Shown here piece after piece: positions 32,552 to 41,061 of a DNA stretch of 64,000 bases (its first letter is position 1; the number at the start of each line of letters is the position of its first letter). Made by a program: the position numbers and the translations under genes. The notes beneath the pieces are model-generated. The model searched no databases. It saw only the letters and a program-made list of their open reading frames with translations, and was not told the DNA's origin. This DNA is from JAVBNH01 sp031551635 (GTDB lineage Bacteria; Bacillota; Clostridia; Oscillospirales; Acutalibacteraceae). Location of the stretch: assembly GCA_031551635.1 (NCBI GenBank), contig JAVBNH010000013.1:1-64000 (forward strand), read 5' to 3'.

Positions 32552-33951
32552 ATCTCAAGCTCCTTATTCTCAGCAGGCTCGTCTCTGGTGACATTTTTTA
32601 TCCATTTATTTCCCCTGAGTCTGATAAATGCGACAATCCATTTAAAAAACTGGTCTGAACGTGTGCAAAAATATACTATCGGCAAAGAGACCTTGAACAC
32701 AAGTCCTGACATAAAAACCGCGGGAACGACAACAAGCCAGCCGCAAATCATATCAACATAAAAAACAAATTTAGTGTCACCCGAGCCCCTGTTTATACCC
32801 GTAAAGCACGCCGCATGATATGACGAAAAAGCGACTGAAATGCCTCCGATTGCAAGGAAGGTGCTCGCAAGATCCCTGACCTCTTGAGAGTTTTTTGTAT
32901 AAAACGATATTGGAATTGAACGCCCGAAGAAGAGAATGCAGGCAAAAATGAAACCGGCAATAGCAAAAATAACCTGAATAGTGTCGGAATACTGCCTGGT
33001 TCGCTCATAATCCTTGGCGCCGATTGATTTTCCTATGGTGACACAAGCGGCATTCGCAAGACCGTTTGTGCAGGCGAAGGCGAGAGACATTGTCGTCTCG
33101 GTAATACTGTTCGCAGAAATCATGAGCATTCCCAGCCTGCCGATAACCATTGAACGGAAAACGCCGACAAGCCCCCACTGCATATCTCCGATTAAAGCCG
33201 GAAGACCGAATTTCAAAAAATCCTTTTTAAGCAGTTTATCCTCATGCAGTAAATATTTCAGCTTGTATTTAACGAATTTTTCTTTTCTCAAAACATAATA
33301 GGAAACAACGATAAACTCAATGATTCTAGCGATAACCGTCGCTATAGCCGCTCCCTGAACACCGAGCTGCGGAAAGCCGAATTTGCCGAAAATCAGGCAG
33401 TAATTGAAGAAAAGATTTGAGAAAAACGCTGTAACGGAGAGAATAAAGGTCAGCTGAACCAGTCCGACACTGCGAAGCATAGCCGCAAGGGACTCAGAAA
33501 GGGTTGAAAAAATATAGCTCACGCATAAAATTCTCAAATAAGGCACGGCGACCTCGAGAATCTCCTGTTTATTTGTAAAAACACGCATAACGCCGTCCGG
33601 AAACAAAAAAATGAACAATACAATAAGCCCTATTAGCTTAAAGCTGAAACGCAGGACAATAGTAAAAAGCGAACGAATCCTCGTATAATCCTGTTTGCCC
33701 CAATACTGTGAAATCATAAGAGCGGAGCTGCCGCAAATGCCCTTGAGGAAGAAGCTGAGAAAAATTGTCAGCTGATTTGCCATCGCAACACCCGAAAGCG
33801 ATGCGTCTCCTTGATAGGCGACCATGATATTGTCAAGCATATTAACAGCGACAGAAATCAGAGCTTGCAAAATAACAGGAAGTGCAAGACGAAACAGCCC
33901 CCTGTAAAATTCTTTTTCTTTTACCATAAAATTTATATCAATCCCAGTCAT
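32548..33951 (-). CDS. MATE-family efflux transporter
   Basis: 467 aa, 12 predicted helices. Begins FYRGLFRLALPVILQALISV with NMLDNIMVAYQGDASLSGVA; the second half has KFGLPALIGDMQWGLVGVF and ITETTMSLAFACTNGLANAA. MATE proteins export drugs or metabolites using H+ or Na+ gradients. The frame stays open for another 630 bases upstream, antisense to the ZIP gene, but this part has no transporter sequence. The ATG at 33951 has AGGT ten bases before it; an ATG at 33927 is an alternative. First gene of an operon with the aldolase and dehydrogenase genes, hinting at export of a related compound. Confidence 0.88.
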   Translation of the reverse strand: MTGIDINFMVKEKEFYRGLFRLALPVILQALISVAVNMLDNIMVAYQGDASLSGVAMANQLTIFLSFFLKGICGSSALMISQYWGKQDYTRIRSLFTIVLRFSFKLIGLIVLFIFLFPDGVMRVFTNKQEILEVAVPYLRILCVSYIFSTLSESLAAMLRSVGLVQLTFILSVTAFFSNLFFNYCLIFGKFGFPQLGVQGAAIATVIARIIEFIVVSYYVLRKEKFVKYKLKYLLHEDKLLKKDFLKFGLPALIGDMQWGLVGVFRSMVIGRLGMLMISANSITETTMSLAFACTNGLANAACVTIGKSIGAKDYERTRQYSDTIQVIFAIAGFIFACILFFGRSIPISFYTKNSQEVRDLASTFLAIGGISVAFSSYHAACFTGINRGSGDTKFVFYVDMICGWLVVVPAVFMSGLVFKVSLPIVYFCTRSDQFFKWIVAFIRLRGNKWIKNVTRDEPAENKELEI

Positions 33952-33970
33952 TTTTAAACATACCTGAACA

Positions 33971-33998
33971 ATTATATCATATTTAAAATGTAATGCAA
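33971..33998 (-). promoter_or_regulatory. Promoter of the MATE operon
   Basis: On the minus strand TTGCAT (33993-33998), 16 bp, TATAAT (33971-33976), about 20 bases upstream of the chosen start. Shares a 157-bp divergent region with the ZIP gene. Confidence 0.6.
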
Positions 33999-34108
33999 TG
34001 GAAAAAAAGAAAAATTTTACACAGCAAATAAATATTTCACTATAAAAATCATATTTACATAAAGAGATAATCACATATTTAACATGTAAAAATATACTGC
34101 AAAGAGGG

Positions 34109-34909
34109 GTGATTTTTATCAACAATGTTTTGCTTGCCTTTTTAATGGCTGTAATGACCTGGCTTATAACCTCACTGGGTTCGGCGGCGGTAATTTTTTT
34201 TCGCTCGGTGAAAGACAGCCTGCTTGATAAAATAGTCGGCTTTTCCGCCGGAGTAATGCTTGCAGCAAGCTTCTGGTCGCTTTTGCAGCCGGCGGTCGAG
34301 CGTGCTGAAGCAAGCCTTGAAACTCCCGCCTGGCTCGTCGCGACAGTCGGCTTTCTTTGCGGCTCGGGTTTTATCTGGATTTCGGATAAGATTATTTCAA
34401 AACGGCAAAAATCAATAGGAAACTCAAATGAAAAAAGCAAAATAAAAAGGGTCTTAATGCTGGTTGTTTCTATAACTCTGCATAATATTCCGGAAGGTCT
34501 CGCAATCGGCGTCGCCTTCGGCGCGCTGAATTCGGATTCCTCAAATGAAGCATTAATGGCAGCATATTCAGTCGCGATTGGCATTGGTATCCAGAATTTT
34601 CCTGAAGGTGCGGCAATCTCACTGCCTCTACGGCGCGAAGGCTATTCCCGCGCGAAAAGCTTTTTCTGGGGTCAGCTTTCAGCGATAGTCGAGCCGGTAT
34701 CCGCCGCACTGGGCGCATTCGCAGTGGTTCATATCACAAATCTGCTCCCCTACGCTCTGGCATTCGCGGCAGGCGCAATGATTCTTGTGTGCGTCCATGA
34801 ACTGATTCCGGAAAGTCAAAACAAACGCGGCAACGGCTCCTACAATGCCACAATGGGTATCATCGGTGGCTTTGCGGTTATGATGCTGCTTGATGTGATG
34901 TTAAAATAG
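34109..34909 (+). CDS. ZIP-family metal transporter
   Basis: 266 aa, eight helices. Takes up zinc or related divalent metals. Metal-binding helices carry HNIPEGLAIGVAFGA (near residue 130) and IGIQNFPEGAAISLPLRREG, both standard ZIP/ZupT motifs. The start is uncertain: the GTG at 34109 overlaps the GAGGGG that looks like its ribosome binding site, so a non-standard start a few codons later (ATT/ATC at 34112-34120, or TTG near 34130) is possible. The frame continues into hydrophobic sequence from NNVLLAFLMAVMTWLITSLG. Confidence 0.9.
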   Translation: MIFINNVLLAFLMAVMTWLITSLGSAAVIFFRSVKDSLLDKIVGFSAGVMLAASFWSLLQPAVERAEASLETPAWLVATVGFLCGSGFIWISDKIISKRQKSIGNSNEKSKIKRVLMLVVSITLHNIPEGLAIGVAFGALNSDSSNEALMAAYSVAIGIGIQNFPEGAAISLPLRREGYSRAKSFFWGQLSAIVEPVSAALGAFAVVHITNLLPYALAFAAGAMILVCVHELIPESQNKRGNGSYNATMGIIGGFAVMMLLDVMLK

Positions 34910-35025
34910 AGCTTGCTGAAAAACACTCAATGTCGTTTATAGTACATAAAAAAACATATAAATAGCTCAAAACATTTGACGGTTTAGTGCTGTCAAATTT
35001 TTTTTTATTTTTTTAAAAAAAATCA

Positions 35026-35080
35026 TTGACAATGTCGGTCTATTGTGATAGACTGATTATGAGGTCGATTGCAATAGACC
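35026..35080 (+). promoter_or_regulatory. Promoter with two BlaI-type operators
   Basis: TTGACA (35026-35031), 17 bp, TAGACT (35049-35054). Operator 1 is GTCTAT-TGTG-ATAGAC (35038-35053), covering the -10 box. Operator 2 is GGTCGATTGCAATAGACC (35063-35080), a palindrome with one mismatched pair. Centres are 26 bp apart. Placement fits autorepression of the repressor-sensor operon. Confidence 0.8.
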
Positions 35081-35168
35081 GGATTTGTTTCCGGGCAATC
35101 CGGATTGCCTTTAAAGCATCTTCGCTCAGCAAACAAATTACTTTCTACAAGAAAGAGGGATAATATAT

Positions 35169-35537
35169 ATGGCTGATTTCAAATTATTCGACGGTGAGCT
35201 TAAATTCGCAAATATTGTCTGGGAGAATGAGCCGCTATCTTCAGGGGAGCTTGTTATTCTTTGCAGAGACTTACTCGGCTGGAAAAAATCAACCGTTTAT
35301 ACTGTCCTCAAAAAACTTTGTGACAGGAAAATTCTGCGGAATGTTGATTCTGTTGTTAGCTCCATCGTAAAAAAGAAGGATGTGCAGGAATATGAGAGCG
35401 AGGTCATACTTGAAAGGATGTTTGACGGCTCTTTGCCAAAGTTCATCGCTTCGTTTCTCGGGGATCGGAAACTCAGTGACAAAGAGCTGAGTGAAATAAA
35501 AGATATATTGGATTTATATTCCAAAGATGAAGCATAG
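35169..35537 (+). CDS. BlaI/MecI-family transcriptional repressor
   Basis: 122 aa. N-terminal winged helix: DGELKFANIVWENEPLSSGE and GWKKSTVYTVLKKLCDRKIL. The C-terminal dimerisation helices (YESEVILERMFDGSLPKFIA, KELSEIKDILDLY) follow. Family members bind dyad operators and are cleaved after the partner M56 protease is activated. Two dyads lie in the promoter. The stop codon TAG is within the ribosome binding site of the sensor gene, nine bases before its ATG, so the pair is coupled. No beta-lactamase or mecA is nearby. Confidence 0.92.
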   Translation: MADFKLFDGELKFANIVWENEPLSSGELVILCRDLLGWKKSTVYTVLKKLCDRKILRNVDSVVSSIVKKKDVQEYESEVILERMFDGSLPKFIASFLGDRKLSDKELSEIKDILDLYSKDEA

Positions 35538-35546
35538 GAGGTTAAC

Positions 35547-37724
35547 ATGGAAACTGTATTTGAAACTGTAGCATTAATGAGCCTGAAGGCGTCTTTTGTC
35601 ATGCTGCTTGTTCTTCTTGGCAGACTGATTCTAAAAAAGGCTCCCCGAAAATACTCTTATCTTCTCTGGTCGGTCGTCCTTTTCAGAATGATCTGCCCGT
35701 TTTCTCTCCCCATGAGCTTCGGAGTCCCCGATATTCCCGCGAGTATAGCAAACTTTTCGGCAAATTATTCCGGCAGTGAAATAATCCCTGATAATGAAAT
35801 GCCGTCAGCAGATTCTACTGCGTCGGACACTCAGAATTTATTCAGCAATACCGGCACGGCTACACAGGTATTGATACCTGACACAGAAAACACTCCCCCG
35901 TTAAACAGCGCGGCTCCCCTGCCTGAGCAAGAAATAAATTACCCGCTTATCCTGTCTTATTTATGGCTGGCTGGATTTATCCTCCTTTTCGCCTACTCGG
36001 GATTTTCATATTTTAGGTTGCGCAGAAGTCTACGGACCGCCATTGTTTGGGACAAAAACATCTATGAAAGCGGCAATATAAAAACCGCCTTCGTCATCGG
36101 ATTACTGAGAGCGAAAATATATATCCCGGCAGGACTGAGCGACGACGAGCGCTCATATGTTATCGAACACGAGAAAACACATATCCGGAATGCGGATAAT
36201 ATTATTAAGCTTCTCTCCTTCGCCGCGCTCGCGCTTCATTGGTTCAATCCCTTGATGTGGATAGCTTTTTCGCTCATGTCAAAGGATATGGAGATGAAAT
36301 GCGACGAAGCAGTTGTACGCAGTCTCGGTGATAAAGTCCGCCTACCTTATGGCAGGACAATTCTCGCGCTTGCGCAAAAAAACAGTCTTGCCGTGAGTCT
36401 TCCGCCTGCATTTGGTGAAAGTAATACAAAACAAAGGGTGAAAAACATAATGAAAAATAAGAAAACAACCATAATCAGCATTGTATCAGCTTTGGTTGTC
36501 TGTTCAGGGATAATTTTTTTCGGTATTGCTGACAAACAAACTGAACTGAAAAACGATCCGGTTCTGGCTGCGGACAATGAGGAAAAAACCAAAGAAAACA
36601 TAGCAAATATACAAGAAACAACAACAATAATTCCAACAGAAAATAAAATGTCGGATAAGCAGAATGATATTACCACTTCAGCAAACGCCGAAAGCGAAAA
36701 TAAAAAGCAAAATACTACAACACCAATTGACGTTAAAGCAATTGAAGAATTGTTACCTAATCTGTCCGGCGCGGGTACCATTGCACAGACCTTAAATGAA
36801 TATTTTGACGGGAACTCAAAGCTGGCTTCTCAATTTGACAGTAAATTATTAAAAAACATGGAGTATTTTTATAATTTGAGTTCAGACGGAGAAATCGACT
36901 GGAACAAACTTAGCCATAATGATCTGACATGCATATTGTATGATATATTATTTAATTTCAGCGGAATTGAAATTGAAAAATCAAGTGATGGAACTCATTA
37001 TGGCACAAAGGCACATTATGAAACAGCAAAAGAAGAATTAAATGGTTTGCTGAACAACGGCTTATATGTTTCTTCTTTGAAAGAGCTTAATGAGAATATC
37101 AAAAAAATCTACGGAAAAAAGTTACCGGATTTGACAAAAGATATGCTTGTTGCCGCTGTTAACACCCCAAAACCATATTCGGATAGTCCTGAGTTTAAAT
37201 TCCTAGATAGCATTAACGGAATAGTAATGATTTTACCAGGTATATGCAGAGATACCGGTGGATATCTACCTTATAAAATCAATAAAAACAATTCGGTTTA
37301 CACAATTGAATTAATTGTCTTTGATGATGCTTATCTTGATTTCTTGTATACCGCGGATACCGAAGTCATAAAGATACTGGAGAACAGATTTAATGAGATA
37401 TCAACTTACTATGAGCATTTTATAAAAGCAAAAAATGAGTTTAGCAAAAAAATGGAACAGTTTAATGAATTTAAGGAACAATTAGTAAACAATCATAAAG
37501 AAAATGAAAATCTTGAAACAATCCGGGAAGCTGAAATGCAATTAAATGAACTGAAAGAACAGCTTTATGAAGGCGAAAGGCAATTGTTGGAGCAAATGAA
37601 AAATCTGGATATCGGCTTAGAAGAAATCAAGGGATTCGTACAATCAATTTCCAAAATGCAAATTAAGCTTGGCGAAAATACTGACGGAAGTCTTTACTTT
37701 ATCAGTAAAACCAATACAAAATAA
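35547..37724 (+). CDS. BlaR1-type M56 metallopeptidase sensor with an unrecognised C-terminal domain
   Basis: 725 aa. Membrane segments near residues 10-30, 35-55, 130-150 and 305-325; the M56 zinc motif is HEKTH (His208, Glu209, His212) with the downstream DMEMKCDEAVV. The first periplasmic-side loop (about 60-128) is Ser/Thr-rich. After the last helix comes a long external region that is not a penicillin-binding domain. It has a Lys/Asn/Thr linker to about 395, a folded segment to 630, and a coiled coil (about 630-700; Lys/Glu/Leu-rich, e.g. EAEMQLNELKEQLYEGERQL). The signal is therefore probably not a beta-lactam. It should cleave the BlaI-type repressor encoded just upstream. Confidence 0.85.
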   Translation: METVFETVALMSLKASFVMLLVLLGRLILKKAPRKYSYLLWSVVLFRMICPFSLPMSFGVPDIPASIANFSANYSGSEIIPDNEMPSADSTASDTQNLFSNTGTATQVLIPDTENTPPLNSAAPLPEQEINYPLILSYLWLAGFILLFAYSGFSYFRLRRSLRTAIVWDKNIYESGNIKTAFVIGLLRAKIYIPAGLSDDERSYVIEHEKTHIRNADNIIKLLSFAALALHWFNPLMWIAFSLMSKDMEMKCDEAVVRSLGDKVRLPYGRTILALAQKNSLAVSLPPAFGESNTKQRVKNIMKNKKTTIISIVSALVVCSGIIFFGIADKQTELKNDPVLAADNEEKTKENIANIQETTTIIPTENKMSDKQNDITTSANAESENKKQNTTTPIDVKAIEELLPNLSGAGTIAQTLNEYFDGNSKLASQFDSKLLKNMEYFYNLSSDGEIDWNKLSHNDLTCILYDILFNFSGIEIEKSSDGTHYGTKAHYETAKEELNGLLNNGLYVSSLKELNENIKKIYGKKLPDLTKDMLVAAVNTPKPYSDSPEFKFLDSINGIVMILPGICRDTGGYLPYKINKNNSVYTIELIVFDDAYLDFLYTADTEVIKILENRFNEISTYYEHFIKAKNEFSKKMEQFNEFKEQLVNNHKENENLETIREAEMQLNELKEQLYEGERQLLEQMKNLDIGLEEIKGFVQSISKMQIKLGENTDGSLYFISKTNTK

Positions 37725-37757
37725 AAAAGTTTATTATTCTCCTCTCCAATAAAATGA

Positions 37758-37798
37758 CAACCCACCTGACGTAAATAAATCAGGCGGGTTGTTTTTTT
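37758..37798 (+). terminator. Terminator of the BlaI/M56 operon
   Basis: 12-bp stem CAACCCACCTGA / TCAGGCGGGTTG with one A-C mismatch, then seven T, 33 bases after the sensor stop. It faces the convergent GH38 gene. Confidence 0.85.
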
Positions 37799-37806
37799 AC
37801 GGATAT

Positions 37807-40800
37807 TTATTTCAACCTAATCTTTATTGTCTTAATTTCGAAGGGTTTAAAGCTGAGGTCGATAACATTGTTGACAATTTCAAGCGGAGCGTCGTTTTCC
37901 TCCATCATGTCACATTCATAAGCTTTATCTATAAGGCTCGCGGTGATAAATGCGGCGTTCGTGGATTTATTCCAGGTCTCGAACAGGCGGATAATAATTT
38001 CGTCCGAATCCTCACATTTTTTAACCGTTTCAATAATAATATTAGACTTGTCAACGCTGAAAAGTGAGAATTCATCAGGATTTTCGCCCACGCCTTCGGT
38101 AACTGCCGAATAAAGCGGATAGTTCAGCGAATAGCTCTGGTTGACAACATCACTCTGCGAAACATTCCCCTGATGAGGATAAATTGAATAGGTAAAGTAG
38201 TGCATCTCTTTATCCTGGTCGGGCTGAGGAGAATTCTGGCAGCGAATCAGCGAAAGTCTGACCTGGTTATCTTTTATATCATAGCCGTATTTGCAGTCGT
38301 TGAGTATCGAAAGACCAAAGCTGTTATCGCTGAGATCTGCCCATTTCTGCGCCGATACCTCAAACTGCGCGAAATCGGCAAGGGTGTTCCGGTGGGTCAC
38401 TCTTTCAATATTTCCGAACTGAATATCATATGTCGCCTTGACTGCGTTGACATCAACAGGGAAAACTGCCTTGACTATATAGTAGCTCTCCTTCCAGTCA
38501 ACAACATTCTGCACATCGATTCTGTCAATGTCATTATAAATGATGTAATACTGTGTGTAGAGCGAGGAGCGGAAACGTTTATCAACCTTCAAAACAGTTC
38601 TGACGGGACCGTTCTCGACTACTCTGGCGTTAAGAACCTCGTTAATCGGCGAGGCGACCTCGTCAAAATACGCGTTGACATCCCACGCAGGGTGACCGAA
38701 GGGTACATCCTCATAGGCTATAATCTGATTGAGCGCCTTGCCCGCCGGTGCAACAAGCCTGCCGGATTTTTTATGCAGCAGTTTCACGATATTCATGCTG
38801 TCGTCAAAATTAATATCAAAGTGCTTTGAGGTGACCTTGTTGCCGTTGACTGTCGCGGCGGTTGCCTTTGTTTCGTAGGTCACAGCGGTGACAAGATAGG
38901 TCTTGTAACCCTTTGAGGGTACATTTTCGGCAAAGAAGCACATTTTGCCGTCATGGGTTTTCTGGTATGGTACAGTGCTGCCATTTGAATCAACAAGTGT
39001 AAAATCGAAGCCCACCGGGAAATCACAGACAACAACCTCGCTTCTCTTATAGCCGAGTGTATTGAACACTACAACCGAACGTCCGCTTGACTTAACGCCC
39101 GCTGCGACACGCTCAAGTGCGTTGTTCAGCATATAATTACCCTCGGTAATAATTGCATCATACTGCTCCTTGGAATCATCGTAAACCGATTTAATTGAGG
39201 AACCGGGGATAATGTCATGGAACTGGTTGAGCAGGATAATTTCCCAGCCGTTGTCAAGCCCTGTTTTCGGATATTTGCCGAAACCGTTATCTGTCGTAAC
39301 TGAAGCGAGAACTGCGGCATTTTCAGTGTCCTGATAAAGCACCTCTGTTTTGCGGTTATATCTTTTATTCCTCGCCTGAGAGGTCAATGTTCCCCTGTGA
39401 AACTCAAGATACAGCTCGCCGTGCCATGTGCTCAAACGCTTATTATTAGCTACTTCACTTTCGAGCCGCTTAAAATATTCGCCCGCAAATTCATATTTTA
39501 CCTTCGGGCAGCCTTGAATTCCGGCTTCCATTCTGTTGCCGTATTCAACCATTGCCTGAGTCGGTCCGCCGCCGCCGTCCCCGTGACCGTAGGAGAAGAG
39601 GATATTTTTATTGAGGTCCTTCTGTTGATAACGTCTCCAGCCGCCCATGACCTGATTCGGGTTAAGGTAGCCATTATAAGTGGTCATTATTTTACCAGAC
39701 GGCTCAGCATCATAGTCTTGAGAAGGAATAAAGTGCGAGAGCACGGCTGAGTTGTCGATGCCCGCCCACATAAAGGTGTCATAAGGAATTTTAGTATATT
39801 CGTTCCATGAGATTTTTGTTGTCATGAAATAATCAATGCCACATTTTTTCATAATCTGAGGCAGAGCGGCGGTATAACCGAAAACATCGGGCAGCCACAA
39901 AATTTTGCAGTCGCGGTCAAATTCTTTTCTAAAAAAGCGTTTACCGACAAGGAACTGACGTATAAGTGACTCGCCGGAGGACACATTTGTGTCAGCCTCG
40001 ACCCACATACCGCCTTCAATTTCCCATTTGCCCTCGCGTACGCGGCTCTTGATGCCCTCATAGACCTCAGGATAGTCTTTTTTAACATAATCATAAAGCT
40101 GAGCCTGAGAGGAGATGAATTTATAGGCAGGATTTTCTTCCATCATTTTGAGCACAGTCGCGAAGGTTCTGCCTGTCTTATCCCTTGTCTGGCGTAGTCT
40201 CCACAGCCACGCAACATCAATATGGGTGTGACCGATAGCAGAGACAGTGACACCTGTATCATCTTTGCCGTAAAGGTTCTCCTCAAGATACTTTATCGCT
40301 GCGAGTACGCCTTTTTTAAACTCATCGCCGTAGGGAAGGCTGATGTTAATCATGTTAATGGCTTCGGTCAGGGTTTTGATGATTTCGATGTGCGCGGAAT
40401 TGTCCGCGTCATAGAGATTTGCAACCTCCAGCGGTGCTTTGACATGGTAAATCAGCTTATAGACATCGGTGTCCATGACATTCAATTTTGCCCTCATGCG
40501 AACCTGACCGCGATAGGTAAAAGCGTCTGTGTGAGCGTTGATGCAAACATCAAAATGCTCGCCGCCCTTAGCTTTTTCCGCGATTTTTACATACTGGTGG
40601 TTTGAGTCCATACCCTGAACTGTTTTTCCGTTTGCGAAGAAAATAAGCTGGGGATTGGTCTGCGCCCAATTCCCGTCGTCAAAGGGAGAAATCTGATAGA
40701 TAACGGTCTTGCCAGCGAAACGCTCGGGAATGTCGAAGCTGTGCTTAAACCAGCAGTAGCATTCCGGATAGCCCCAGAAATCTTTTTCGCTGTCAAATGG

Positions 40801-40971
40801 AGCCCAGTCTCCCGCGTCTTTTTCGGCAATGGAATACTGCCCGTCACGGTGAGTGAAGCCTGTGAGGGTTTCGCTGTCGGGATAGAGATAAGTGCCTTGA
40901 ATCAAGTCGATGAAGCGCCCGATTCTTTTAGCGAGCATCAAGCGCTCTGAGTTTTTGTCGGTAATAGCCAT
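37807..40971 (-). CDS. Alpha-mannosidase, GH38
   Basis: 1054 aa, full length. Retaining zinc enzyme removing alpha-mannose from oligosaccharides. Landmarks: GHTHIDVAWLWRLRQTRDK (zinc site), GGMWVEADTNVSSGESLIRQ with Asp327 as probable nucleophile, ILWLPDVFGYTAALPQIM, LFSYGHGDGGGGPT, then the C-terminal beta domains with NQFHDIIPGSSIKSVYDD. No signal peptide, so it works on imported glycans. The ATG at 40971 is chosen because GGGAGGA precedes it; a more upstream ATG lies on the other side of that site. Last gene of the symporter-unknown-GH38 operon. Confidence 0.95.
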   Translation of the reverse strand: MAITDKNSERLMLAKRIGRFIDLIQGTYLYPDSETLTGFTHRDGQYSIAEKDAGDWAPFDSEKDFWGYPECYCWFKHSFDIPERFAGKTVIYQISPFDDGNWAQTNPQLIFFANGKTVQGMDSNHQYVKIAEKAKGGEHFDVCINAHTDAFTYRGQVRMRAKLNVMDTDVYKLIYHVKAPLEVANLYDADNSAHIEIIKTLTEAINMINISLPYGDEFKKGVLAAIKYLEENLYGKDDTGVTVSAIGHTHIDVAWLWRLRQTRDKTGRTFATVLKMMEENPAYKFISSQAQLYDYVKKDYPEVYEGIKSRVREGKWEIEGGMWVEADTNVSSGESLIRQFLVGKRFFRKEFDRDCKILWLPDVFGYTAALPQIMKKCGIDYFMTTKISWNEYTKIPYDTFMWAGIDNSAVLSHFIPSQDYDAEPSGKIMTTYNGYLNPNQVMGGWRRYQQKDLNKNILFSYGHGDGGGGPTQAMVEYGNRMEAGIQGCPKVKYEFAGEYFKRLESEVANNKRLSTWHGELYLEFHRGTLTSQARNKRYNRKTEVLYQDTENAAVLASVTTDNGFGKYPKTGLDNGWEIILLNQFHDIIPGSSIKSVYDDSKEQYDAIITEGNYMLNNALERVAAGVKSSGRSVVVFNTLGYKRSEVVVCDFPVGFDFTLVDSNGSTVPYQKTHDGKMCFFAENVPSKGYKTYLVTAVTYETKATAATVNGNKVTSKHFDINFDDSMNIVKLLHKKSGRLVAPAGKALNQIIAYEDVPFGHPAWDVNAYFDEVASPINEVLNARVVENGPVRTVLKVDKRFRSSLYTQYYIIYNDIDRIDVQNVVDWKESYYIVKAVFPVDVNAVKATYDIQFGNIERVTHRNTLADFAQFEVSAQKWADLSDNSFGLSILNDCKYGYDIKDNQVRLSLIRCQNSPQPDQDKEMHYFTYSIYPHQGNVSQSDVVNQSYSLNYPLYSAVTEGVGENPDEFSLFSVDKSNIIIETVKKCEDSDEIIIRLFETWNKSTNAAFITASLIDKAYECDMMEENDAPLEIVNNVIDLSFKPFEIKTIKIRLK

Positions 40972-41061
40972 TTTGTCCTCCCAAATCATCTTTATTTATT
41001 TAGAGTCATATATCCGTATTCTACAAAATTTTTCCGCTAAAATCAAGTATAATACTGTAAA

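Noticed and set aside
33952..34584. Long in-frame upstream extension of the MATE gene
   Set aside because: The 211 extra residues have no transporter character, lie antisense to the ZIP gene and the divergent promoter region, and good start signals exist at 33951.
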